From assembly GCF_013409365.1 (NCBI RefSeq), contig NZ_JACCBA010000001.1, positions 868,001-932,000 of the forward strand: a stretch of 64,000 bases of DNA, written 5' to 3'. The position numbers and the translations under genes are program-made. The notes beneath the pieces were generated by a model, which did no database searches, was not told the origin of the DNA, and saw nothing but the letters and a program-made list of their open reading frames with translations. The number at the start of each line of letters is the position of its first letter. Within the stretch, counting starts at the first letter, position 1. Shown here one piece after another: positions 56,659 to 64,000 of the stretch. The DNA comes from Actinomadura luteofluorescens (GTDB lineage Bacteria > Actinomycetota > Actinomycetes > Streptosporangiales > Streptosporangiaceae).

Positions 56659-59600
56659 CCGAACGAATCGGGCGAAGCATCCGGCCGCTGGACTGGCAGG
56701 ACCGGTCCCTCGGACGTGTCGACTACGTCAACGACCTCACCGAGCCGCCGCACCTGCACGCCGCGGTGCTGCGCTCCCCCGTCCCCTACGGCCGGATCAC
56801 CCGTCTGGACGCCGCCCCCGCGCTGCGGATGCCGGGGGTGCGCGGCGTCATCACCGCCGACGACTTCCCTTCCGGCATCACCTACCTCCATCGGGGCGGG
56901 CACATGTCCGACCGGCCGCCCCTGGCGGCGGGCGTGGTGCGCTACGTCGGTCAGGAGATCGCGGCCGTCGCCGCCGACACCGTGGAGCAGGCCAGGGCGG
57001 CGGTCGCGGCGATCCGGCTGCGCATCCGGCCGCTCCGGGCACCGCTCACCATCGCCGAGGCCCTCGCGCCGCGTTCCCGCTCGCTCCACGAACGCCCGTC
57101 CGAACGCAACGTCGCGATCCGGTGGAACAGCGTGTGGGGCGACCCGGACGCCGGGATCGCGGCGTCGGACGTGATGGTCGAGGGCGACTTCGTCTACCCG
57201 AGCGTCGCGCACGCGTGCATGGAGCCCAACGTCACGCTCGCCCGGTGGGACGCCGACCGCGAGGTGATGGAGCTGTGGACCTCCACGCACGCGCCCTACT
57301 TCATCGCCAAGGAGGTCTCGCACCTGCTGGGGCTGGAGCACCACCAGGTGGTGTGCCGCGAGGTCGCCACCGGCGGGAGCTTCGGCTCCAAGTCGAAGGC
57401 CTCCGAACACGAGATCCTCGCCGCGGCGCTGGCCCGCAAGACCGCGACACCCGTGCTCATCTCGCTCACGCGGGAGGAGGAGTTCGCCTCCAACAAGCCC
57501 CGGCACCGCTTCGAGACGCGGCTGCGCACCTACGCCGACGCGGACGGGAACCTGCGCGCGTTCGAGACCGAACTGAACGTCGACAACGGCGCCTACTCCC
57601 ACATGGGCTCGTCGGTGATGCGCGTCGGCGTCATCGCCCTCGGGTCGGTGTACCGGGCGGACGGCGTCCGCTACGACGCGCGCCTCGTCGACACCGCCAC
57701 GCAGCCCGGCGGGCAGTACCGCGGGTACGGAACACCGCAGGTCGCGCTCGCCATGGAGTCCCAGCTCGACGAGATCGCCGAGCGGCTCGGGATGGACCCC
57801 ATCGACCTGCGCGTCCGCAACGCCGTCGAGCCGGACACCGAGACGCTGTGCGGGTACCGCCTCACGACGGCGCGGCTCGTCGACTGCCTGGAGACCGTCA
57901 GGCGGGAGCTGGACTGGGACGCCAAGCGGGCCGCGAGGACCTACGGCCGCGGCGTCGGCGTGTCCAGCGCCGCGCACGGGTCGGGCGCCTACGCCTACCC
58001 GCTGTCGAACGTCAGCGAGGCGGGCGTGGACGTCGACGCCGACGGCCGCGTGCGCGTCCGGTTCGGCGGGTCGGACGCGGGCACCGGCCAGAAGACGATC
58101 CTCGCGCAGATCGCCGCGGAGGAGCTCGGCGTCGCCCCCGAGGACGTCGACGTGCTGTCGATGGACGGCGAGCTGACGCCGCTGGACCTCGGCGCCTGGT
58201 CGTCGCGCGCCACGCACATGTCGGGGACGGCCACCGGCCGGGCCGCCCGGGAAATGGCCCACCGGCTGCGCGGGCTGGCCGCCGACAAGCTCGGCTGCGC
58301 ACCCGGGGACGTCGAGCTGCGCGACGGCGCGGCCGTCCACGGCGACCATGCGATGAGCTTCGGCGACCTGGCGGGCGCGCACGGCGGCCTCAGCCTGGAG
58401 TCCCGCTACGAACTGGAGGGGACGGAGACGATCACGCCCGGCGAGGACAGGGCCAATCTGTCGCCCACCTACTCCTTCGCCGCGCACGGGGCGGAGGTCG
58501 AGGTCGACGTCCGGACCGGCAAGGTCACCGTGCTCGACTACGTCGCCGCGCACGACGTCGGGCGGGCCATCAACCCCGTCATGGTCGAAGGCCAGATCAT
58601 CGGCGGGGCCGTGCACGGGATCGGCGCCGCGCTCGGCGAGGAGCTGATCCGCACCGAGGGGCGCGTCGTCAACCCCGCCTACATCAACTACGCACTGCCG
58701 CGCGCCGCCGACGTCCCGCGCGTCCGGCCGTTCATCGTCGAGGGCCACGACGACGCGGGGCCGTACGGCGCCAAGAGCGTCGGCGAGATCCCGATCGTCC
58801 CGCCGGGCGCGGCGATCGCCAACGCCGTCCACGACGCGGTCGGCGTCCGCATCCGCGACCTGCCGATCACTCCGGACAAGGTGCTGCGGGCGCTGGCGGA
58901 GAAGGAGGGAAGGGTCCGCGACCACCGGCTGCGGCGGCGCCCTTCGCGCTGGTGGATCGCGCTGATGCGGGCCGCCTACCCGCGCGGAGTCCACGCACTG
59001 CTGCACCGGTGGGGGACGCACCTCGGCCGGCAGGGCCGGTACCCGGGCCTGGCGCCGGCGGTCCCGGACATCGCCGAGATCGTCCGTCCGGAGAGCCTGG
59101 CGGAGGCGGGCGCCGCGCTGCGGGGCGGGACCGCCATCGGCGGCGGCACCGACGTGCTGCTCCAGCGCCGGCAGCGGCTGGCCGCGCCGGAACGCCTCGT
59201 CTCCACCGCGCTGCTTCCGGGCCTGCGCGACATCACCGAGGAACCGGACGGGACCGCGGTCATCGGCGCGGCCGTCACGCTGGCCGAGCTGTCCGCCCGG
59301 TTCGCCGAGTCCATCCCGGCGCTGGCGGAGGTCGCCGACTCCATCGCGTCGCCGCAGGTCAGGAACGCGGCGACGGTCGCGGGGAATCTACTGCAGGCCA
59401 AGCGCTGCTGGTTCTTCCGCAACGATTTCCCCTGCTACAAGCGCAACGGCGCCTCCAGCCCCTGCTACGCGATCCTCGGCGACCACCGCTTCTACCACGC
59501 GGCCGTCGACGGGCACCGCTGCCAGGCGGTCACGCCGTCCGACCTGGCCACGGTGCTGGCGGCGCTGGACGCCGTCGTCGAACTGTCGGACGGGCGCCGC

Positions 59601-60017
59601 ATCCCCATCGGCGACCTCTACACCGGCCCTGGGGAGACGGCCCTGAAGCAGACGGACCTGGTCGTCGCCGTCCGGATCCCCGAGCCGGGCAGGCCCTGCG
59701 TGTTCGAGAAGCTCGCGCTCTGGCAGGGCGACTTCGCCGTCGTGTCCGTCGCCGCGTCCAGCCGGTCGGCGGAGCGGTGGGACGACTGCCGGATCGTGTT
59801 CGGCGCGCTGGCTCCGACGCCGTGGCGTCCCGCCGACGCCGAACGCGCCCTCGACGGAAGGCCGTTCGACCCCGCCGCGCTCCGCGACGTCGTGGACGCC
59901 GAACTCACCAGGCACGGGCACCCCCTGCCCGGCAACGCCTGGAAGCTCGACGCCGCCGCCGGACTCGCCGAACGCGCCGCCGAACGACTCACCCATGACA
60001 GGGAGGAAACCGTATGA
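56655..60017 (+). CDS. molybdenum hydroxylase, Mo-cofactor domain fused to FAD/4Fe-4S-like domain, 1120 aa
   Basis: Residues ~1-760 are a molybdopterin-binding subunit (LGRVDYVNDLTEPPHLHAAV, GGSFGSKSKASEHEILAAAL, GAKSVGEIPIVPPGAAIANA, with catalytic Glu in SVGE). A basic linker follows, then a FAD domain at ~800-1110 (GGTAIGGGTDVLLQ, then ASPQVRNAATVAGNLLQAKR). Four Cys in this domain (AKRCWFFRNDFPC, SPCYAI, GHRCQAV) match the 4Fe-4S insertion known in 4-hydroxybenzoyl-CoA reductase and PaoB. The Mo-FAD fusion order is unlike the usual 2Fe-2S/FAD/Mo order. It would hydroxylate an N-heteroaromatic or aldehyde. ATG 56655 overlaps the 2Fe-2S gene. Confidence 0.92.
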   Translation: MTERIGRSIRPLDWQDRSLGRVDYVNDLTEPPHLHAAVLRSPVPYGRITRLDAAPALRMPGVRGVITADDFPSGITYLHRGGHMSDRPPLAAGVVRYVGQEIAAVAADTVEQARAAVAAIRLRIRPLRAPLTIAEALAPRSRSLHERPSERNVAIRWNSVWGDPDAGIAASDVMVEGDFVYPSVAHACMEPNVTLARWDADREVMELWTSTHAPYFIAKEVSHLLGLEHHQVVCREVATGGSFGSKSKASEHEILAAALARKTATPVLISLTREEEFASNKPRHRFETRLRTYADADGNLRAFETELNVDNGAYSHMGSSVMRVGVIALGSVYRADGVRYDARLVDTATQPGGQYRGYGTPQVALAMESQLDEIAERLGMDPIDLRVRNAVEPDTETLCGYRLTTARLVDCLETVRRELDWDAKRAARTYGRGVGVSSAAHGSGAYAYPLSNVSEAGVDVDADGRVRVRFGGSDAGTGQKTILAQIAAEELGVAPEDVDVLSMDGELTPLDLGAWSSRATHMSGTATGRAAREMAHRLRGLAADKLGCAPGDVELRDGAAVHGDHAMSFGDLAGAHGGLSLESRYELEGTETITPGEDRANLSPTYSFAAHGAEVEVDVRTGKVTVLDYVAAHDVGRAINPVMVEGQIIGGAVHGIGAALGEELIRTEGRVVNPAYINYALPRAADVPRVRPFIVEGHDDAGPYGAKSVGEIPIVPPGAAIANAVHDAVGVRIRDLPITPDKVLRALAEKEGRVRDHRLRRRPSRWWIALMRAAYPRGVHALLHRWGTHLGRQGRYPGLAPAVPDIAEIVRPESLAEAGAALRGGTAIGGGTDVLLQRRQRLAAPERLVSTALLPGLRDITEEPDGTAVIGAAVTLAELSARFAESIPALAEVADSIASPQVRNAATVAGNLLQAKRCWFFRNDFPCYKRNGASSPCYAILGDHRFYHAAVDGHRCQAVTPSDLATVLAALDAVVELSDGRRIPIGDLYTGPGETALKQTDLVVAVRIPEPGRPCVFEKLALWQGDFAVVSVAASSRSAERWDDCRIVFGALAPTPWRPADAERALDGRPFDPAALRDVVDAELTRHGHPLPGNAWKLDAAAGLAERAAERLTHDREETV

Positions 60018-61336
60018 CGGCGCTGGACCACGCGCGTCTGGCACTGCTGCGGGACGCCGAGAGGCTCATCGACCCCGAGCGCCTCGCCGAACTCATCACC
60101 GGCATGACCGGCATCCCCAGCCCCACCGGCGAGGAGGGCGAACTGGCCCGCTGGGCGGTCTCCACCCTCGCCGCCTCCGGGATCGACGCCGCCTACCAGC
60201 CGATCGACGATGCCCAGGGCAACGCCGTCGCCCGGCTCCACGGCGACGGAACGGGCCCCGACCTTCTCCTCTACGCCCCGATCGACACGCTGACGACGGG
60301 GAATCCCGAAGAGGACCTGCCCCGGGTCGGCGCGACGCTGCGCTACGACATGGTCCCGGAACCGGTCCGGGACGGCGACTACGTCATCGGCCTCGGCGCG
60401 AGCAACCCGAAGGGCCACGCGGCGTGCCTCGTCGCCGCGCTGGAGATCCTGCACCGGGCCGGCACGCCGCTGCGCGGCGACGTCGTCCTCGGACTGGGCG
60501 CGGGCGGGATGCCGACGAACAAGCGCACCGCCCCCCACGTCCGCCGGTACAACGCGGGCCAGGGCAACGGCGCCTCGTTCATGCTGGAACAGGGCGTCTG
60601 GGCCGACTTCGCGCTGATCGCCAAGCCCGGATGGGCCGTCTCGTGGGACGAGGTCGGCCTGTGCTGGTTCGAGGTCACCGTCGGCGGCAGCTACTCCTAC
60701 GCGGGCAGCCGCCACCGCATCGACTACCGCAACGCGATCCTCGGCGCCGGCACCGTCGCCGCGGCCCTGGAGGAGTGGTTCGCCGAGTACACCGCCCGGC
60801 ACACGTCCGGAACGGTCGCCCCGCAGGGCAACATCGGCGCGATCGAGGGCGGCTTCATGCGGATGCCGGCCGTCTCGCCCGCCTCGTGCCGTTTCGTCCT
60901 TGACCTCCGCACGTCACCGGCGTCCACGCCGATGAGCGTCAAGCGCGAGTTCGCCGCCGCCGTCGCGCGGATCGCCGCCGCGCACCCGCGGTTGGAGATC
61001 GGCTGGGACATGACCCTCGCGATCCCGGGGACGGCGACCGATCCCGACGCGTGGATCGTCCGCGCGGCGATCGAGGCGTGGGAGGCCGAGGAGGGCCGGG
61101 CGCACGAGCCGATCCTCGGCAACAGCGGCGCCACCGACGCCAACATCCTGCGGGGCCGCGGTCTGCCCACGGCTCGGATCGGCATGGCCAGGGCGGGGGC
61201 GGAGGCGCCGCTGCCCGTCGACTTCCCCATGGGGATGAACGTGGTCGACCTCAGGGAGATGGCCCGTCTCACCCGGCACGTGATGCGCACCACGATCAAC
61301 ACCTGTACCCGGGCAACGGCGGACGTGGGCCTGTGA
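60014..61336 (+). CDS. M20-fold protein with lost metal ligands, 440 aa
   Basis: The overall layout is that of M20/ArgE/DapE amidohydrolases (ELITGMTGIPSPTGEEGELA, ALIAKPGWAVSWDEVGLCWF, GNSGATDANILRGRGLPTAR). The metal site is destroyed: the canonical GHxD reads APID, the DxKG site reads SNPKG, the catalytic Glu-Glu of DEE is replaced by GLGAGGMPTN, and the last His is missing (LPVDFPMGMNVVDL). So it is unlikely to hydrolyse by the M20 mechanism. It may bind a substrate or act by another chemistry. The start ATG 60014 overlaps the previous gene by 4 nt. It is the last gene of the long operon before tetR. Confidence 0.8.
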   Translation: MTALDHARLALLRDAERLIDPERLAELITGMTGIPSPTGEEGELARWAVSTLAASGIDAAYQPIDDAQGNAVARLHGDGTGPDLLLYAPIDTLTTGNPEEDLPRVGATLRYDMVPEPVRDGDYVIGLGASNPKGHAACLVAALEILHRAGTPLRGDVVLGLGAGGMPTNKRTAPHVRRYNAGQGNGASFMLEQGVWADFALIAKPGWAVSWDEVGLCWFEVTVGGSYSYAGSRHRIDYRNAILGAGTVAAALEEWFAEYTARHTSGTVAPQGNIGAIEGGFMRMPAVSPASCRFVLDLRTSPASTPMSVKREFAAAVARIAAAHPRLEIGWDMTLAIPGTATDPDAWIVRAAIEAWEAEEGRAHEPILGNSGATDANILRGRGLPTARIGMARAGAEAPLPVDFPMGMNVVDLREMARLTRHVMRTTINTCTRATADVGL

Positions 61337-61393
61337 TCCGGGAGAAGATCGAGTGGAGAAGAGTTCAGGACCTTGGGCGAGACGGAGCGAAGA

Positions 61394-62080
61394 GTGACGA
61401 CACGGCGGCCCCCGCCCCGAGGACGCCGTCCGGACAAGGCGGCGCTCACGGCGCGGGACATCGTGGACGCCGCCATCGCGATCGGCGACCGGGAGAGCCT
61501 CGACGGGCTGACCATGCGGCGGCTCGCGGGCGAGCTCGGCTTCAGCACGATGGCCCTGTACCGGCACTTCAAGAACAAGGACGACATCCTCGACGGGATG
61601 GCGGACCAGGTGCTCGGCAACCTGCGGCTTCCCGAGGAGATCGGACCCGATCCCGTCACCGAGGCGCGCCGCATCGCCGAGGCGCTCCTGTCCATGATGC
61701 GGGAGCACCCGAGCGTGGTCCGGCTGCTGTCCACCCGGACCACGGCGAGCCGCGGCTCGCTGGGCGGCGCGTTCGAACGCGTCCTGGCACGGCTCCGGCA
61801 GAGCGGGCTGCCCCCGGCGGACGCCGTCTGCGTCTACGGCCTCCTGCTGACGTACACGCTCGGCTTCGCTGCCTACCAGATGCCGCGTCCGTGGGGCGGG
61901 GACGACGAGGACGCCGCCGAACTGCGCAGGCAGCGGGCCCATTTCTACTCGGCGCTGCCCGCCGACGAGTTCCCGAACATGATCGAGCTGTCTCCGGAGC
62001 TGGCCTGGCTCCCCACGGACCGGCAGTTCCACGCGGGACTCGACGTCCTGCTGAGAGGGCTCGCGGCCGAGCGGCCCTGA
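61394..62080 (+). CDS. TetR-family regulator, paralogue of the one at 48572, 228 aa
   Basis: The helix-turn-helix (LTMRRLAGELGFSTMALYRH, FKNKDDILDGMADQVLG) and ligand domain (MMREHPSVVRLLSTRT, LLLTYTLGFAAYQMPRPWGG, RRQRAHFYSALPADEFPN) match the TetR at 48572-49219 along the whole length. GTG 61394 is chosen because GGAG lies 6 nt upstream; TTG 61373 is an alternative. The gene is 57 nt downstream of the M20-like gene and 94 nt before the dioxygenase gene, all on one strand. The two paralogues could bind the same GTAC operators or divide the ligands between them. Confidence 0.88.
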   Translation: MTTRRPPPRGRRPDKAALTARDIVDAAIAIGDRESLDGLTMRRLAGELGFSTMALYRHFKNKDDILDGMADQVLGNLRLPEEIGPDPVTEARRIAEALLSMMREHPSVVRLLSTRTTASRGSLGGAFERVLARLRQSGLPPADAVCVYGLLLTYTLGFAAYQMPRPWGGDDEDAAELRRQRAHFYSALPADEFPNMIELSPELAWLPTDRQFHAGLDVLLRGLAAERP

Positions 62081-62174
62081 CCCGCGTTCCGGCCGCCCTC
62101 CGCGGGCGGACGGCGACGACCACCCCGAGGACGGGGCGGGCCGTCGCCTCGTCCGCCCTGCGTTGGAGGAACTG

Positions 62175-63128
62175 ATGAGCGACATCGTGCTCGGCGTGGG
62201 CGCCTCCCACAGCACGCTGATGAACACCGACTGGGCCAAGGTCGACCACCTGGAGGACGCCCACCGCTTCCGCGACGGGCTGGAACGCGCCGCCGAGCGG
62301 CTGCGCGCCGCCGCCCCCGACACCGTCGTGATCATCGGGTCGAACCACTTCCGCGGGTTCTTCCTCGACATGATGCCCGCGTTCACCATCGGCGTCGGCG
62401 AGGTGCTCGGAGCCGGCGAGGCCCTCACGCCCGGGGGGCCGCTGCCCGCCGACACCGACCTGGCGCGCCACCTGACCACGTCCCTCGTCGACGACGGGTT
62501 CGACCCGGCCTTCTCCCTGCGGCTCACCGTCGACCACGGCATCACCCACGGGCTCCAGCACCTGGTGCCGGACCTCGACATCCCGATCGTCCCGATCGTG
62601 ATCAACATGTTCGCGCCGCCGCTGCCGGCCCTGCGTCGCTGCCACGATCTCGGCGCGGCACTCGGCCGCGCCATCGCCGCCGACGGCGCCGGGAAGCGCG
62701 TCGCCGTCATCGCGTCCGGCGGGCTGTCGCACCGGCTGCCGTGGCCGAAGTGGTTCGAGACCCTCTCCGACGACGACCGCTTCCTCGTCGAGGCGTGGCT
62801 GAACGGGCGCGGATCTTGGGGCGACTACGAGGTCCGGCGGCGGCAGATCATCCGCGCCGCCGAGGCCGATCTGAACCCCGCGTTCGACGCGGCCTTCCTG
62901 GATCTCGTCGAGAACGGGGACCTCGGCCCCGTCCTCGACCGGACCACCACCGAGATCGACGAGGAGGCCGGCAACGGCGCACAGGAGATCCGCTCCTGGA
63001 TCGCCATGCTCGCCGCCCTCGGACCCGGCGCACGCGGCGAGACCCTCGCCTACGCCGCCGTCCCCCAATGGCTCACCGGAATGGGCGTCGCCGTCGTCGA
63101 GCCCGCAACAACGAAGGAGAAAGCATGA
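62175..63128 (+). CDS. class III extradiol ring-cleavage dioxygenase (LigB/MhpB-like), 317 aa
   Basis: The sequence starts MSDIVLGVGASHSTLMN and contains VVIIGSNHFRGFFLDMMPAF with metal-ligand His, LTVDHGITHGLQHLV, and VIASGGLSHRLPW. These are typical of LigB-type single-subunit dioxygenases, including MhpB and CarBb-like enzymes, which cleave catechols next to a hydroxyl with Fe(II). ATG 62175 is preceded by GGAGGAACTG. The gene overlaps the hydrolase gene by 4 nt (ATGA), so ring opening and C-C hydrolysis are coupled. The substrate would be a catecholic product of the hydroxylases encoded upstream. Confidence 0.9.
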   Translation: MSDIVLGVGASHSTLMNTDWAKVDHLEDAHRFRDGLERAAERLRAAAPDTVVIIGSNHFRGFFLDMMPAFTIGVGEVLGAGEALTPGGPLPADTDLARHLTTSLVDDGFDPAFSLRLTVDHGITHGLQHLVPDLDIPIVPIVINMFAPPLPALRRCHDLGAALGRAIAADGAGKRVAVIASGGLSHRLPWPKWFETLSDDDRFLVEAWLNGRGSWGDYEVRRRQIIRAAEADLNPAFDAAFLDLVENGDLGPVLDRTTTEIDEEAGNGAQEIRSWIAMLAALGPGARGETLAYAAVPQWLTGMGVAVVEPATTKEKA

Positions 63129-63976
63129 GCATCTGGACCGACCTCACGGGCGTCGACCACGCCGTCCGCTTCGTCGACGCGGGCGGCGTCCGCACCCGGG
63201 CCCTCCAGGCCGGGACGGGAGAGGCCGTGGTGTTCCTGCACGGCACCAGCGGCCACCTGGAGGCGTTCGTCCGCAACATCCCTGCGCACGCCGAACGGTA
63301 CGCCTGCCACGCCGTCGACATGCTAGGGCACGGCTACACCGACGGCGTGGACGAGCCGTACCGCATCCCCCGCTACGTCGACCACGTCCTCGCCTACCTG
63401 GACGCCTGCGGCATCGACCGCGCCCACTTCGTCGGCGAGTCGCTGGGCGGCTGGGTCGCGGGCCGCCTCGCCGCCGACCACCCCGACCGCGTCGGCCGGC
63501 TCACGCTCGTGGCCCCCGGCGGAACCGTCGCCAACCCCCAGGTCATGGAACGCATCAAGACCAGCACCCGCAGGGCCGTCGCCGAGGACGACATCGGCCT
63601 CACCCGCAAGCGCCTCCAGCTCCTCATGCACGACCCGGCGAAGGACGTGTCCGAGGAACTGGTCGAAGTCCGGCATGCGATCTACCACCGGCCCGAGTTC
63701 GTCAAGCGGGTCGACAACCTGCTCTGCCTCCAGGAGATGGAGAACCGCGAGCCCGACCTTCTCAGCGCCGCGCAGATGGGAAGGATCGTCGCGCCCACGC
63801 TGATCGTGTGGGGCGCGCAGAACCCGTTCGGCGACATCCCGGAGGCGCACCGGATGAACGACAGCATCCCCGGCTCCCGGCTGGAGATCTTCGGCGAGTG
63901 CGGGCACTGGCCCCAGCACGAGCACGCCGCCCGCTTCAACCGCCTCAACCTGGACTTCCTCGGGGAGGCGCGGTGA
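63125..63976 (+). CDS. alpha/beta hydrolase, meta-cleavage-product hydrolase (MhpC-like), 283 aa
   Basis: The protein has FLHGTSGHLEAFVRNIP (oxyanion), VGESLGGWVAGRLAAD (nucleophile Ser near residue 104) and GECGHWPQHEHAARFN (catalytic His near 260), with VWGAQNPFGDIP carrying the Asp. This is the pattern of MCP hydrolases such as MhpC, BphD and CarC. ATG 63125 overlaps the extradiol dioxygenase stop by 4 nt, which is the normal order of ring cleavage and C-C hydrolysis. Two such hydrolases in one cluster suggest two ring-cleavage products or branched chemistry. Confidence 0.9.
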   Translation: MSIWTDLTGVDHAVRFVDAGGVRTRALQAGTGEAVVFLHGTSGHLEAFVRNIPAHAERYACHAVDMLGHGYTDGVDEPYRIPRYVDHVLAYLDACGIDRAHFVGESLGGWVAGRLAADHPDRVGRLTLVAPGGTVANPQVMERIKTSTRRAVAEDDIGLTRKRLQLLMHDPAKDVSEELVEVRHAIYHRPEFVKRVDNLLCLQEMENREPDLLSAAQMGRIVAPTLIVWGAQNPFGDIPEAHRMNDSIPGSRLEIFGECGHWPQHEHAARFNRLNLDFLGEAR

Positions 63977-64000
63977 GGGTCGGCATCCGCGTCCCGGCCT
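63973..64000 (+). CDS. start of next gene, possibly luciferase-like monooxygenase
   Basis: GTG 63973 overlaps the hydrolase stop by 4 nt and opens VRVGIRVPA before the window ends. The MRVGxxxP pattern is typical of F420- or flavin-dependent luciferase-like oxidoreductases, but nine residues cannot confirm it. The overlap shows that the operon goes on to the right. Confidence 0.4.

Noticed and set aside
1..64000. CRISPR array, rRNA genes or riboswitch
   Set aside because: No regularly spaced repeats, no rRNA-like sequence and no recognisable riboswitch core were seen on either strand.

Overview
The window is high-GC actinomycete chromosome, most like Actinomadura and its relatives. This is inferred from the base composition, the many GTG and TTG starts, two giant LAL-type LuxR regulators, the SpoIIE-type phosphatase end at the left edge, and the DnaK-GrpE-CbpA-CbpM-ClpB gene order. 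The taxon cannot be fixed without a search.

Layout. (1) 1-2000: the tail of a SpoIIE/PP2C phosphatase, a small hypothetical gene, and a scarred stretch with a transposase fragment and a tRNA-Lys-like anticodon arm. (2) 2021-25740: a LAL-type LuxR regulator that converges, across a perfect hairpin, on a 21-kb minus-strand operon of six very large genes with 4-nt overlaps or 1-48-nt gaps. Its products are a PhoD-like phosphatase fused to a peptidoglycan-binding-like module, a DUF6603-like protein, a 1683-residue protein with lectin-like and VCBS-like beta-propeller regions, a 1498-residue protein, a 624-residue protein and a tail-fibre-like terminal protein. I know no described pathway made of this set, and it is the best candidate here for an undescribed system. 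(3) 25982-27670: a flavin monooxygenase gene broken by several frameshifts.

(4) 27671-44380: a GNAT acetyltransferase gene, then a stress-tolerance block: FUSC-type membrane protein, thioredoxin-reductase-like flavoprotein with a cyclic-nucleotide-binding-like domain, zinc-binding thioredoxin, Hsp20, a CPA1 Na+/H+ antiporter, a second LAL-type LuxR regulator, a DUF1931 histone-fold protein, and the dnaK-grpE-cbpA-cbpM-clpB operon. The content resembles, by convergence or transfer, the transmissible heat-resistance loci of Proteobacteria. (5) 44507-46256: a mobile-element scar made of a tRNA-Pro 3' fragment, a frameshifted tyrosine integrase and a relic of a thiopeptide-type biosynthesis gene. 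(6) 46296-48449: a DHA2-type MFS exporter divergent from a frameshifted AraC regulator.

(7) 48572-64000: an aromatic or N-heteroaromatic catabolic cluster. It holds two paralogous TetR regulators, a CarAa-like Rieske oxygenase with its FMN/2Fe-2S reductase, two meta-cleavage-product-type hydrolases, a LigB-type extradiol dioxygenase, a complete CUT2-type ABC importer, a molybdenum hydroxylase with an unusual Mo-FAD fusion, and an M20-fold protein that has lost nearly all its metal ligands. Three copies of the palindrome GTAC-WWW-GTAC lie exactly on the -10 regions of three promoters in this cluster, which points to a compact TetR regulon. The likely flow is uptake, ring hydroxylation (molybdenum and Rieske enzymes), extradiol ring cleavage, then C-C hydrolysis.
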